From contig NZ_CP133319.1 of the NCBI RefSeq assembly GCF_038811545.1, forward strand, positions 2,819,516 through 2,883,515: a stretch of DNA of 64,000 nt, given 5' to 3'. Both the position numbers and the translations under genes were made by a program. A model generated the notes under the pieces. The model was not told the DNA's origin. It was given only the letters and a program-made list of their open reading frames with translations, and did not search any database. Below, piece by piece: positions 54,594-63,995 of the stretch; position 1 is the stretch's first letter; each line of letters opens with the position of its first letter. This stretch comes from Rhodoligotrophos sp. CJ14 (GTDB lineage Bacteria > Pseudomonadota > Alphaproteobacteria > Rhizobiales > Im1).

Positions 54594-55286
54594 TTAGCGC
54601 CGCTCGCGCGTATCAATCCGGCGCGGAGCATTGAACACGAACAACTTGGGATCGGGGGCCACGTTGGTGGTGATATTGGAGAGAGAGATGGTCGTGCGAT
54701 TGCCATCTCCATCCACGATGATCCATTGAACGAGCTCGGGTTTCTGCTCATCGAAGACGAGAATGAGCTGCCCCGGCACGAAGGCCGACTTATCCTCGAG
54801 CGTGATGGCGACCAGGTTATCCTGCCGCTTCACATCGACCACCTTGGCCTCATCGAGCAGGTTCACCTTCGGCGCGAGCACCAGCTGCAGCGGTGTTTTG
54901 GACAGGGGATAATAGTCCGTCTTCTCGTTCTTCTTGTTGGCCACGATGACATAGCTGCCGTCTGCCACCACGAGGAAGGGATTGGGCGGGGCATATTCGA
55001 AGCGCAGCTTGCCAGGCTTGCTAATATAGAACAGACCCTGGGAGACATGGCCCTTGGGGCCAACTTGAACGAACTCGCCTTGAATGTTCGAGAAACGGTT
55101 GAAATAGTCAGAGACGCTCTGCACAGACTTCGCCTGATCCGCCGTCAGTCTCGGGGCGGGCGCCGCGAGCGCGGGTGCGACCGAAACGGCGCTGCCCGTC
55201 ACGGCGATTGTTGCCAGCGCAAGAGCCCCAGCTGCAAAGACAGATTTCAGGGCGCGTGGTGCGCGCCGGATGGCAATGGTGAACAT
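54594..55286 (-). CDS. lolA: Outer-membrane lipoprotein carrier protein LolA
   Basis: A 230-residue periplasmic chaperone that carries lipoproteins from the inner to the outer membrane. The N-terminus has a Sec signal (ALKSVFAAGALALATIAVTG, cleavage near ALA-AP). The mature part shows VSDYFNRFSNIQGEFVQVGP, the Gly-rich LFYISKPGKLRFEY with the hydrophobic cavity strands, and VPGQLILVFDEQKPELVQWI. ATG 55286 is preferred to an ATG at 55304. ftsK lies upstream with a repeat between. Confidence 0.9.
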   Translation of the reverse strand: MFTIAIRRAPRALKSVFAAGALALATIAVTGSAVSVAPALAAPAPRLTADQAKSVQSVSDYFNRFSNIQGEFVQVGPKGHVSQGLFYISKPGKLRFEYAPPNPFLVVADGSYVIVANKKNEKTDYYPLSKTPLQLVLAPKVNLLDEAKVVDVKRQDNLVAITLEDKSAFVPGQLILVFDEQKPELVQWIIVDGDGNRTTISLSNITTNVAPDPKLFVFNAPRRIDTRERR

Positions 55287-55371
55287 GGCCGTTTCTCGCT
55301 CCATTCGGTCGATCTGGTCATGGCGGATCTCGTGCTGCCCATGAAGAGCTCCATCCGCCAAAACACTTCTT

Positions 55372-55472
55372 CTAGAGCGTTTTCGCTTCTCTCCGGTCTG
55401 CGAAACCGCTCCACCTCTTGCTCGGTCGCACTTTCGTCACGCAGGTAACGGCTTCGCGCGAAAATGCTCTAG
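55372..55472. repeat. RIME-like inverted-repeat element overlapping ftsK stop
   Basis: A 101-base element with ends CTAGAGCGTTTTCGC and GCGAAAATGCTCTAG, which match in 14 of 15 bases as inverted repeats. The right end supplies the TAG stop codon of ftsK. It has the look of rhizobial intergenic mosaic elements (non-autonomous, no open frame). It lies between ftsK and lolA. Confidence 0.7.
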
Positions 55473-58108
55473 TCCTCCGCATCCCGGCCTTCGCCGACCA
55501 GGATTGTTCGCTTGCCCGCATGATTGGCAGGGCTGATGATGCCTTCCTGCTCCATCCGCTCGATCAGTGACGCTGCCCGGTTATAGCCGATCTGCAGCCG
55601 GCGCTGGATGTAGCTGGTTGACGCCTTGCGATCCCGAAGCACCACAGCGACCGCCTGCGCGTAGATATCATCTGAGTCATCCACAGCACCTGCATCGGCC
55701 AATGGCCCTGCCCCGCTGTCGTTCTCGATCTCCTCAGTGATGTCCTGCAGATATTCGGGAGCTGCCTGTGATTTCAAGTGATCGACGATGCTTTCTACTT
55801 CCTGATCCGAAACAAAGGCGCCATGAAGGCGCGTGATGCGGCCGCCGCCTGCCATGTACAACATGTCGCCTTGGCCGAGCAGCTGTTCCGCGCCCTGTTC
55901 ACCAAGGATTGTACGGCTATCGATTTTGGATGTGACCTGGAAGCTGATGCGAGTCGGGAAATTGGCCTTGATCGTGCCGGTGATCACATCGACCGAGGGG
56001 CGCTGAGTGGCCATGATCAGATGAATGCCGGCGGCACGTGCCATTTGGGCGAGCCGCTGGATTGCTCCTTCGATATCCTTGCCCGCGACCATCATCAGAT
56101 CGGCCATCTCGTCCACGATGACGACGATGAAGGGCAGGGGCGCAAGCGGCATCTCTTCCTGCTCGTAGATGGGCTCGCCCGTCTCCGGGTTGAAACCGGT
56201 CTGCACCACCCGGGTCAGGGTCTCACCTTTTTTCGCGGCCTGCTCCACGCGGGTGTTGAAGCCGTCGATATTGCGCACACCCACCTTGGACATCTTCCGG
56301 TAGCGGTCTTCCATCTCCCGCACCGCCCATTTGAGCGCGACGACCGCCTTATGGGGGTCGGTGACCACAGGGGTTAGAAGATGCGGAATGCCCTCATAGA
56401 TCGACAGTTCCAGCATTTTGGGGTCGATCATGATGAGCTTGCATTTCTCGGGCGGCAGACGGTAGAGCAGCGACAGGATCATGGTGTTGATCCCGACGGA
56501 TTTGCCCGAGCCGGTGGTGCCCGCGATCAGAAGGTGCGGCATGCGGGCAAGGTCGGCAAAGACTGGCTCACCCCCGATATTCTTGCCGAGCGCCAAAGCA
56601 AGATCCTGGTTGGTCTTCTCGAAGGCGTCGGAAGCGAGCAGCTCGCGCAGGAACACCGTCTCGCGGCGCGAGTTGGGAAGCTCGATGCCGATCACATTGC
56701 GGCCGGGAACCACAGCGACACGGGCGGAAATTGCGCTCATCGAGCGGGCGATATCATCCGCAAGGCCGATCACCCGGGACGATTTGATGCCGGGGGCCGG
56801 CTCGAGCTCATAGAGCGTGACCACAGGCCCCGGGCGAACATTGATGATCTGTCCCCGCACCCCGAAATCTTCCAGCACGCCCTCGAGCATCCGGGCATTC
56901 TGCTGAAGGGCATCGTCACTGAGCTCGACCCCGCGGCGCTGCTGCTTGGGCTCGCTCAAGAGGGCGAGCGGTGGCAATTCAAATGTGCTTTCCTGGGCAA
57001 AAGGGAAGGAGGGTTGGGCCTCCTTCCGGGCTCGCCGGCCGGGTTTAAGGGGGGCATCGGTGCGGGAAATGAGTTGGGCACCGTCTGTGCCACGCTCGCG
57101 CCCGATATAGTCCTCGTCCGCTTCGGGAGAATCGAGGCCCCAGCCATCGCCAGTCTCGCTGCCTTCTAGCCCCTGATTGTCGAAGCCGGCATTGTCGCCG
57201 CCGGATCCATAGGCCCGCACGAGAACAGGCTCGACCCGATCGCCACTTGCGCGCACCAGGGGCGCTGGCAGATCGATCTCGCCCTCATCCGCCCCTGGCG
57301 GAATGTGTTGCTTGAGTGCATCCAAAGCGGAGCGGGCATAGGCGGAAGCGGTCCGCGGCGAGCGACCTGGTATCAGCCGGCTGGCAAAGCTCGAAACGGG
57401 ACCCGCGACCGCATGGCGGCGCCTGCCGAGCAAGGTCTGGCTCCGCAGGAACAGATGCGAGAGGCCACCCGCAAAGCGCTCGGCAGCATCATACGCCCCC
57501 TCGCCGAACACCCTTGCGAGCCTCAGCACGGTTTCCGTGTCCACCATGCAGGCATGGCACAAGGCAAAGACCATCACCAATCCGAGCAGAATGGCCGAGA
57601 GAAATGCACCGAGGCTGTGACCGAGGACCACACCTAGGAGGGCTGTCAGCGTATCGCCCACAAGATCGCCGGTAAGCCCGCCAAGTCCCGTCGGCAATGG
57701 CCAGGATCCCGGCCTTGCCAGGAGCGTGAACATGCCTGCGCCCAGGATCACCGCCAGCGCCCAGCTGATCAGGCGCCGCATGATCCGGGTGATCGGGTGA
57801 TGGCTCACGAGCCGGGTTCCCCAGGCGATTGCCGGGGTGAGCAGGATGAGCACGGCCAGCCCCAACAGCTGCATAGCCATATCGGCGGCGATCGCACCGG
57901 GATAGCCGAGCCAGTTGCGCGGAGGCGTGTCGACCGCGTGATTGAGGCTCGGGTCATTCACCGACCAGCTCGCCAGGCTCAGCGCCATCACCATCGCAGC
58001 GGCGAGCAGGGCGAGCCCGCCGAGTTCCGATAACCGGTTTCGCATGAAGACCTTCAGCTTTGCCGGCACCGGCGAACTGTCAGCCTTCAATGGCTTTCTA
58101 CGCGCCAT
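55469..58108 (-). CDS. ftsK: DNA translocase FtsK
   Basis: An 879-residue septum-bound translocase. Residues 30-200 contain the four membrane helices, a linker rich in charged and Pro residues follows, and the motor domain begins near 370 ([20 protein letters not shown]). Walker A is [16 protein letters not shown], Walker [15 protein letters not shown], and the C-terminal gamma winged helix ([20 protein letters not shown]) reads KOPS signals. The C-terminal GRDAED ends with a TAG inside a palindromic repeat. It acts on chromosome dimers and the terminus at division. Confidence 0.97.
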   Translation of the reverse strand: MARRKPLKADSSPVPAKLKVFMRNRLSELGGLALLAAAMVMALSLASWSVNDPSLNHAVDTPPRNWLGYPGAIAADMAMQLLGLAVLILLTPAIAWGTRLVSHHPITRIMRRLISWALAVILGAGMFTLLARPGSWPLPTGLGGLTGDLVGDTLTALLGVVLGHSLGAFLSAILLGLVMVFALCHACMVDTETVLRLARVFGEGAYDAAERFAGGLSHLFLRSQTLLGRRRHAVAGPVSSFASRLIPGRSPRTASAYARSALDALKQHIPPGADEGEIDLPAPLVRASGDRVEPVLVRAYGSGGDNAGFDNQGLEGSETGDGWGLDSPEADEDYIGRERGTDGAQLISRTDAPLKPGRRARKEAQPSFPFAQESTFELPPLALLSEPKQQRRGVELSDDALQQNARMLEGVLEDFGVRGQIINVRPGPVVTLYELEPAPGIKSSRVIGLADDIARSMSAISARVAVVPGRNVIGIELPNSRRETVFLRELLASDAFEKTNQDLALALGKNIGGEPVFADLARMPHLLIAGTTGSGKSVGINTMILSLLYRLPPEKCKLIMIDPKMLELSIYEGIPHLLTPVVTDPHKAVVALKWAVREMEDRYRKMSKVGVRNIDGFNTRVEQAAKKGETLTRVVQTGFNPETGEPIYEQEEMPLAPLPFIVVIVDEMADLMMVAGKDIEGAIQRLAQMARAAGIHLIMATQRPSVDVITGTIKANFPTRISFQVTSKIDSRTILGEQGAEQLLGQGDMLYMAGGGRITRLHGAFVSDQEVESIVDHLKSQAAPEYLQDITEEIENDSGAGPLADAGAVDDSDDIYAQAVAVVLRDRKASTSYIQRRLQIGYNRAASLIERMEQEGIISPANHAGKRTILVGEGRDAED

Positions 58109-58422
58109 TCCCTCTCACCCGCATGCAGTTTGCAGCTCGGAAAGGCATATGCGCAATCCACGCAAAGCACACCTTGTCGCGAGGGCCACATCTAGCGCCG
58201 CGGTTCACGTTCTTTGCACGGAAGAAGCAAGAATCCGGACACCTGTACCAAGCCGGCAGCATGGGCCCGTATGGTTAAGAAGGCGTAAATACCTATCTGG
58301 CCTTCTCCGGAATTCCACACATGACAAGCCCCAGGACTGGAAGGGGAACCAATCCTGGGGCCTCCCCGACGGGGTCAGGCGGAAGCTGCTGGAAAGCTTG
58401 CCGCCTGAGTGGAGCTTGTTGA
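58109..58422. promoter_or_regulatory. ftsK upstream region with CtrA-like site
   Basis: This 314-base gap between ftsK and amt has no gene. It contains TTAA-N7-TAAA at 58275-58289, one base off the CtrA consensus, 170 bases before the ftsK start, and two hairpins near amt: CCCCAGGA/TCCTGGGG (58329-58360) and CAGGCGG/CCGCCTG (58376-58407). The hairpins lie after the amt stop and may protect or end its transcript; no U-run follows. Confidence 0.4.
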
Positions 58423-59730
58423 TTACGGGACCACTTCCCCGTGCAGGTTGAGGTCGAGCCCGTCGATCTCGGTCTCCCGGCTGACACGCAATCCGATCAC
58501 GAGATCGATGACCTTGAGGATCACGAAGGTTGCGATACCGCTCCAGATGACGGTGGCGAGAATTCCCCAGATCTGCGTCCAGATCTGCCCGACATTGCCT
58601 TCGAGCGCCCCGGGCGTGCCGCCAATGGCCTCCACCGCAAAGACGCCGGTAAGTATGGCGCCGACGATGCCGCCCACGCCGTGAATGCCGAACACATCGA
58701 GCGAGTCGTCATAGCCAAGGGCGCGCTTGAGGCTGGTTGCTGCCCAGAAGCAGATGAGGCCGCAGGCAATTCCGATCCAGAGGGCCCCGACAAAGCCGAC
58801 GAAGCCGGCCGCTGGCGTGATGCCCACAAGCCCTGCCACGGCGCCCGAAATGATGCCGAGAACACTGGGCTTCTTGTGCGTGGCCCACTCCGCGAACATC
58901 CAGGCGAGCGCTGCTGCCGCGGCGGCGATCTGGGTGACCGCCATCGCCATGCCCGCGGTCGCATTGGCGCCAACGGCCGAGCCGGCATTGAAGCCGAACC
59001 AGCCGAGCCACAGCATGGACGCGCCGATCAGGCTGAGCACGAGATTATGGGGCACCATTGGCTCTGTCGGATAGCCGATGCGCTTGCCCAGCACGAGGGC
59101 TGCCACCAGAGCGGCAATGCCCGAATTGATGTGCACGACCGTGCCACCGGCAAAATCAAGCACCCCATCGCCGGCGAGGAAGCCACCGCCCCACACCCAG
59201 TGCGTGATCGGCGCATAGACCACGATCAGCCAGATCGCCAGGAACCACAGCAAAGCGGAAAACTTCATGCGATCAGCAAAGGCGCCGCAGATGAGCGCCG
59301 GGGTGATGATCGCAAAGGTCATCTGAAAGGTCATGAAGACCGTCTCGGGGATCGTGCCGCTGAGCGCCGCTTTTTCCACGCCTGCGAGGAACATCTTGCT
59401 GAGGCCGCCCACATAGGCATTGACGGCTCCTCCATCGGTGAAGGCGAGAGAATAGCCGATCACCATCCAGACAATCGTCAAGAGGCAGCAGGCCGTGAAG
59501 CTCTGCATGAGTGTGGAGAGAACATTCTTTTTGCGGACAAGACCGCCATAGAACAGGGCAAGGCCGGGGATCGTCATCATCAGCACGATGACCGTCGATG
59601 TGAGCATCCAGGCCGTATCACCGGAATTGAGGCTTGGCGTTGCATCCTGTGCTGCGGCCGGCCAACTGAAGGCGGCAATCGCGAGAATGAGTGAGGCAAG
59701 GCCTGCCGTAATCTTCCTAATTGGCTGCAT
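58423..59730 (-). CDS. amt: Ammonium transporter Amt
   Basis: A 435-residue inner-membrane channel for ammonium uptake. A signal peptide (ITAGLASLILAIAAFSWPAAAQ) precedes 11 helices. The twin-His site is complete, with the first His in APITHWVWGGGF and the second in VFGIHGVGGIVGAIL; the outer Trp and Phe gate residues lie in the usual blocks (GGLVRKKNVLST, NSGIAALVAALVLGKR). ATG 59730 is the family start. No glnK is adjacent, unlike the common glnK-amtB pair. A sigma-54-type promoter lies upstream. Confidence 0.93.
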   Translation of the reverse strand: MQPIRKITAGLASLILAIAAFSWPAAAQDATPSLNSGDTAWMLTSTVIVLMMTIPGLALFYGGLVRKKNVLSTLMQSFTACCLLTIVWMVIGYSLAFTDGGAVNAYVGGLSKMFLAGVEKAALSGTIPETVFMTFQMTFAIITPALICGAFADRMKFSALLWFLAIWLIVVYAPITHWVWGGGFLAGDGVLDFAGGTVVHINSGIAALVAALVLGKRIGYPTEPMVPHNLVLSLIGASMLWLGWFGFNAGSAVGANATAGMAMAVTQIAAAAAALAWMFAEWATHKKPSVLGIISGAVAGLVGITPAAGFVGFVGALWIGIACGLICFWAATSLKRALGYDDSLDVFGIHGVGGIVGAILTGVFAVEAIGGTPGALEGNVGQIWTQIWGILATVIWSGIATFVILKVIDLVIGLRVSRETEIDGLDLNLHGEVVP

Positions 59731-59813
59731 GGTTGTTTGGACTTTCCCCTTTGCGCGCCGGTCCCCAATGTCAGGCCAATATCGACGCGCTGCTATGACC
59801 GTGAGGAGGGGAA

Positions 59814-59828
59814 TCAACCTTCGTGCCA
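59814..59828 (-). promoter_or_regulatory. Sigma-54-type promoter of amt
   Basis: On the minus strand TGGCACGAAGGTTGA matches the sigma-54 consensus TGGCACG-N4-TTGC with one change. It lies 84 bases before the amt ATG. A half-matching NtrC-like site (TGCACCCGGTCGTGGC) is about 60 bases further upstream at 59881-59896. NtrC control of amt under nitrogen limitation is the usual pattern. Confidence 0.6.
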
Positions 59829-60032
59829 CGGCGATGGTTTGGCAGAAAAGCCGTTGCAGCGGGGGACTTACCTGGCGCCGGCCACGACCGGGTGCAGCTT
59901 TTGGCGCTCAGTATGCCTAGATTTTAGCCAGGCATGGGCAGCCATGCCGGGTTTTTGATCAGGCATGGCAAGATTGATCGCGCCAGCATCGGCTGTCAGT
60001 CTCAGACTGTGCTGGGTCAACAGAGGGTTCGG

Positions 60033-60608
60033 ATGATGGCTGCGAGCGATAAGGTGATGGCGCTGGATCTGCCGAAGCAAGGCGAGCTGACGGAGCGACA
60101 GCAGAGCTATTTTGCCAAATGCGAGGAGAAGCTGGGTTTCATTCCCAATGTGCTGAAGGCCTATGCATTCGATCCAGCAAAGCTGCAGGCCTTCATCGAT
60201 ATGTATAATGATCTCATGCTTGGGGATTCGAATTTGACGAAGCTCGAGCGTGAGATGATCGCGGTGGCCGTCAGCTCGGTGAACCATTGCTATTATTGCC
60301 TCACCGCGCACGGGGCGGCTGTTCGTCAGCTGTCGAATGATCCGGAGCTTGGCGAGATGATCGCCATGAACTACCGGGCGGCGGATCTTGATCCGCGCCG
60401 GAAGGCCATGCTCGATTTTGCGGTGAAACTGACGGAACGGCCTCACGAGATCGAGGAAGCCGATCGGGAAGCCCTGCGGCGGCAGGGCCTCAGCGACCGC
60501 GATATCTGGGACGTCGCGGCGGTCGCGAGCTTCTTCAATATGTCGAACCGCATGGCCTCCGCGGTCGATATGCGGCCCAATCCCGAATATCGCTCGCTTG
60601 CCCGGTGA
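60033..60608 (+). CDS. Peroxidase-related enzyme, AhpD-like
   Basis: A 191-residue AhpD-fold protein of the uncharacterised peroxidase-related family. The active-site motif is HCYYCLTAHG, with CxxC and a following His as in thiol peroxidases; CEEKLGFIPNVLKAYAFDP and FFNMSNRMASAVDM are family blocks. AGAGGG six bases before ATG 60033 sets the start. It is read away from amt and converges on corA. Function is inferred from the fold and redox motif. Confidence 0.87.
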   Translation: MMAASDKVMALDLPKQGELTERQQSYFAKCEEKLGFIPNVLKAYAFDPAKLQAFIDMYNDLMLGDSNLTKLEREMIAVAVSSVNHCYYCLTAHGAAVRQLSNDPELGEMIAMNYRAADLDPRRKAMLDFAVKLTERPHEIEEADREALRRQGLSDRDIWDVAAVASFFNMSNRMASAVDMRPNPEYRSLAR

Positions 60609-60617
60609 ACCCGCAGC

Positions 60618-61595
60618 TCAAAGCCAGCGCTTATGCTTGAAATAGACATAAGGCAGAATCGCGGAGAGGACCATGAGTCCGATCGCGAAGGGATAGCCGA
60701 ATGACCAATGCAGCTCCGGCATGAAAGAGAAATTCATGCCGTAGATCGAGGCGATCAAGGTGGGGGGCAGGAAGACCACCGCGGCCACCGAGAAGATCTT
60801 GATGATGCCGGTCTGCTCGATATTGATCATGCCGAGCGTTGCATCCAGCATGAAATTGATGTTGCTGGTGAGAAACAGGGCATGATCCGACAAGGCCATG
60901 ACGTCACGGGCCACGGTCTTGAAGCTGCGCGCCAGGGCTTTATCCGCCTTTTGACCACCGGGTCGGCTTAGAAAAGCGCTCAACCGCGAGAGCGTGAGCA
61001 GGCTTTCGCGAACCCGGCTGACCAGCACCTGGCTCGTGCCAACGCGCCGCAGCACGTCTTGGTAGTCAATTCCGTGGCTGCCGCGCGCCGGATCCTCCTT
61101 CGAGAAGATCTCCTGGGCAACACCATCGAGGGTTCGCTGCGTCGCCTCGAGCAAGTCGGCGATTCGGTCAGTGATCGCATCGAGCAACCCGGCGAGCACG
61201 CCTTCTCCGGTGACGACGCCATAGCCGGGCCGTTGAACCTGGGCGGCGAAGGCGCGGAACGGCATGGGATCGGAATAGCGCACCGTCACGAGGCGATGGC
61301 CGATGAGCACGAAGGTGATCGGCTCGAGCGAGGGTGAGCCCGTATCGGCCCGCGACAGCACGGCAGCGGTCAGGAAGTAAGCATTATCCTCCTGGTAAAG
61401 TCGGCTCGAGACCTCGATCTCGGACATTTCCTCATGGGTTGGAATGTCAACGCCCAATGCGGTCTCGACGCAGGTCTCTTCATCCGCTGTCGGATTTTGA
61501 AGGTCGATCCAGATGACCGTGTCTGGCAGGGCATCTTTCGGCGACCAGTTGATCCGGGCCAGCGTTCCATTGGTGAGCATGTAGGCATTGATCAT
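60618..61595 (-). CDS. corA: CorA-family magnesium transporter
   Basis: A 325-residue pentameric channel. The cytoplasmic N-terminal funnel is followed by long helices and, at the end, two membrane segments with the selectivity motif YGMNF (IASIYGMNFSFMPELHWSFG). The short basic tail FKHKRWL is typical. It converges on the AhpD-like gene with a nine-base gap and is divergent from lemA. It probably imports Mg2+ (Co2+ or Ni2+ also possible). Confidence 0.95.
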   Translation of the reverse strand: MINAYMLTNGTLARINWSPKDALPDTVIWIDLQNPTADEETCVETALGVDIPTHEEMSEIEVSSRLYQEDNAYFLTAAVLSRADTGSPSLEPITFVLIGHRLVTVRYSDPMPFRAFAAQVQRPGYGVVTGEGVLAGLLDAITDRIADLLEATQRTLDGVAQEIFSKEDPARGSHGIDYQDVLRRVGTSQVLVSRVRESLLTLSRLSAFLSRPGGQKADKALARSFKTVARDVMALSDHALFLTSNINFMLDATLGMINIEQTGIIKIFSVAAVVFLPPTLIASIYGMNFSFMPELHWSFGYPFAIGLMVLSAILPYVYFKHKRWL

Positions 61596-61963
61596 GAGCG
61601 CGATCCATGACGGGACGGCGAGCGCGTCCGAATGGCCGATCAGTAGCGCCTATTAAACCGGGCCAAAGCAGACGCCAATCGATTTGTCTGGGCATAGGTG
61701 GAAACGATGACGATTTGCCAACGCTGTCCGAGTCTATCTCCAATTGCCTTAAGGCCCCGCTTCCCAAACCGTTAACGATCAGCTAAAAGCCCGCACGACT
61801 CAGTCAGCACGCCAACGAGACGAGTACAGCTCGTGACAAAATGCGTCGGGCACGGTGCTGAGTCTGTGGCGGTCAGGTGCGAGTCAAGAAAATACCAATC
61901 TAAAGCCCCTATAATGAATACAGTGTCGGCTTCTGCGCCGATATGTTCTCAAGGATCAGTCAT
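61596..61963. promoter_or_regulatory. Divergent region between corA and lemA
   Basis: No gene in these 368 bases. TATAAT at 61910-61915 is a fair -10 for lemA, but no good -35 is present at 17 bases. ACGAG-N5-CTCGT (61820-61834) is an operator-like palindrome. Upstream control of corA and the lemA cluster would sit here. Confidence 0.4.
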
Positions 61964-62566
61964 ATGATGGATCTCGCGCGCAAGCTGTCTCTTGTCTTCG
62001 CTACATTATTTACATTTGTGTTGCTGTCTGGATGCGGAATTAATACAATTCCCACATATCAGGAGCAGGCCAAGGCCGCATGGAGCGAAGTTCTCAACCA
62101 ATACAAGCGGCGGTCAGATCTTATTCCCAATCTCGTCGAGACGGTGAAGGGCTATGCGGCCCAGGAAAAGGACGTGCTCACATCGGTGGTGGAGGCGCGG
62201 GCCAAGGCCACGCAGATGACCCTGCCGCCGGACGCGCTGAACAATCCCGACCTGGTGAAGCAATTCCAGGAGCGGCAGGATGCTTTGGGCAGTTCCTTGT
62301 CCCGCCTGCTTGCGGTCGTTGAGAACTATCCTGACCTTAAGTCCAACCAGAACTTCCTTGCGCTTCAATCGCAGCTCGAAGGAACCGAAAACCGTATCGC
62401 GGTCGCCCGGCGCGACTATATCGAGGCGGTCCGGCGCTATAACACCGAACTTCTGACGATTCCGGGTCGCTGGTGGGCCAGCTTCCTCTATCCCGATGCC
62501 AAGCCCATGGCGGAGTTCGATATCCCGACCGAGGAGCAGCAGGCGCCCAAGGTGCAGTTCAACTGA
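61964..62566 (+). CDS. lemA: LemA-family lipoprotein
   Basis: A 200-residue protein with a lipoprotein-like signal (FTFVLLSGCG; Cys in the lipobox) and a helical LemA domain: AWSEVLNQYKRRSDLIPNLV, VVEARAKATQM and RRDYIEAVRRYNTEL. ATG 61964 has AAGGA eight bases before it. LemA proteins are commonly encoded with TPM-domain proteins, as here, and may take part in envelope or membrane quality control; precise function is unknown. Confidence 0.9.
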   Translation: MMDLARKLSLVFATLFTFVLLSGCGINTIPTYQEQAKAAWSEVLNQYKRRSDLIPNLVETVKGYAAQEKDVLTSVVEARAKATQMTLPPDALNNPDLVKQFQERQDALGSSLSRLLAVVENYPDLKSNQNFLALQSQLEGTENRIAVARRDYIEAVRRYNTELLTIPGRWWASFLYPDAKPMAEFDIPTEEQQAPKVQFN

Positions 62567-62582
62567 TTAGGACTGGACCACA

Positions 62583-63383
62583 ATGAGCGACAGCAGCATC
62601 GGCGGTGGCAAGCCCCTCCACCCGGTCTGGCGCGCCCTGGCCTATTTCGTGGTCTGGATCGCCGCGAGCACCTTCTGGTTTGCGCTGTGCTATGCGGCCC
62701 CTAATTTCCCCCCGCTGACGGGACGGGTGGTTGACCAGACGGGGATGTTGACGCCCGAGCAGGCGGCTCAGGTCTCATCCAAGCTCGAGGCGCTCGAGCG
62801 TGAGACCGGTATCCAGCTCGTGGTGGCGATCATCCGGTCACTGGATGGCAACGAGATCCGCGATTACGGCTATCAGCTGGGCCGCTACTGGCAGCTTGGG
62901 CAGAAGGACAAGAACAACGGTGTCCTTCTGCTTATCGTCCCCTCGCAAAATCAGGTCTCTATCGAGGTCGGCTACGGGCTCGAAGGTGTGCTGACCGATG
63001 CGACCTCGCGGGTCATCATCGAGAACGCCATTGTCCCCGCTTTTCGCCAGGGCCGTTTTGCAGATGGTGTCAATGCCGCTGTGGACGATATCAGCGCCGT
63101 GGTGAAGGGCGATGAGCCCGCATCCGCCCCCCAGCAGATCCAGGATGACAGGGATTTCGGCCTCGATGACCTGCTCCCCCTGCTCTTCATGCTGTTTGTG
63201 GCCATTATGATCATCAGAGCATCCCGCGGCGCGCGCGGTGGCCGGCGCGGCGGTGGCAACTTTCCCATTATCATCACCCCTGGCGGCTTCGGCGGTGGAT
63301 TCGGCGGCGGCGGCTTCGGCGGTGGTGGATTTTCCGGTGGCGGAGGCAGCTTCGGTGGAGGCGGCGCCTCCGGCAGTTGGTGA
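62583..63383 (+). CDS. TPM-domain protein (YgcG-like) with Gly-rich tail
   Basis: A 266-residue membrane protein. A hydrophobic segment (LAYFVVWIAASTFWFALCYA) is followed by the TPM domain from residue 40 (LTGRVVDQTGMLTPEQAAQV, GIQLVVAIIRSLDGNEIRDY, NGVLLLIVPSQNQVSIEVGYG), a second membrane segment (LLFMLFVAIMIIR) and a Gly-rich C-terminus of about 40 residues. It starts 16 bases after lemA and is followed by another TPM gene, so the three form an operon. Such proteins are linked to photosystem or envelope repair in other organisms; here function is open. Confidence 0.9.
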   Translation: MSDSSIGGGKPLHPVWRALAYFVVWIAASTFWFALCYAAPNFPPLTGRVVDQTGMLTPEQAAQVSSKLEALERETGIQLVVAIIRSLDGNEIRDYGYQLGRYWQLGQKDKNNGVLLLIVPSQNQVSIEVGYGLEGVLTDATSRVIIENAIVPAFRQGRFADGVNAAVDDISAVVKGDEPASAPQQIQDDRDFGLDDLLPLLFMLFVAIMIIRASRGARGGRRGGGNFPIIITPGGFGGGFGGGGFGGGGFSGGGGSFGGGGASGSW

Positions 63384-63386
63384 GTG

Positions 63387-63995
63387 ATGTTGAAACCCGG
63401 CGATACCGCGCGCATCAATGATGCGATCACCCAGGCCGAGAGCAAGACCAGCGGCGAGATTGTCGCCGTGCTGGCCCAGGAGAGCGATGACTATATCTAC
63501 ATCCCGATACTCTGGGCGAGCCTTGCGGCGCTGCTGCTGCCGTTCCCGTTGATATTCCTGACCCGGTTCGGCACGGCGGACATTTACACTCTTCAGCTCG
63601 CGCTGTTCATTGTGCTCGCGCTGATCTTCAGCATGCCCGGCCTGCGCCGTTTCGTCATTCCGAAGCGATTGCGGGAGCTGAGAGTTCATCGGCGGGCGGC
63701 TGAGCAGTTCCTGGCGCGCAATCTTCACACCACCGAGGGACGCACCGGCGTGCTGCTCTTCGTCTCTCTAGCCGAGCGCTGTGCCGTCATCCTGGCGGAT
63801 GAGGGAATTGCCGCCAAGGTTGCGCCGTCGACCTGGCAGACGATCATAGACCGGCTCACCGCTGACATCGCGGCCGGACGCCTCGCTGATGGCTTGGTGG
63901 CCGCGGTTGCAGACTGCGGAAACATCCTCGCGGCCCATTTTCCGCCCAGGCCGGATGATTTGGACGAACTGCCCAACCATCTCGTGGTGCTTTAG
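63387..63995 (+). CDS. TPM-domain membrane protein
   Basis: A 202-residue protein. A short TPM start (AITQAESKTSGEIVAVLAQE) is followed by two membrane helices (ILWASLAALLLPFPLIFLTR and LALFIVLALIFSMPGL) and a C-terminal half (TEGRTGVLLFVSLAERCAVI, IIDRLTADIAAGRLADGLVA). The last codons end just before the window edge. It starts three bases after the upstream TPM stop; GTG 63384 is another start. The pair with LemA and TPM above is a known conserved arrangement. Exact role unknown. Confidence 0.88.
   Translation: MLKPGDTARINDAITQAESKTSGEIVAVLAQESDDYIYIPILWASLAALLLPFPLIFLTRFGTADIYTLQLALFIVLALIFSMPGLRRFVIPKRLRELRVHRRAAEQFLARNLHTTEGRTGVLLFVSLAERCAVILADEGIAAKVAPSTWQTIIDRLTADIAAGRLADGLVAAVADCGNILAAHFPPRPDDLDELPNHLVVL

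Noticed and set aside
61773-61787. TTAA-N7-CTAA as another CtrA site between corA and lemA
   Set aside because: One mismatch at a key base, no cell-cycle gene nearby, and such near matches occur often by chance.
63265-63380. GGC/GGT-rich tract considered as a simple DNA repeat or CRISPR-like array
   Set aside because: It encodes the Gly-rich tail of the TPM protein in frame; there are no regular spacers.
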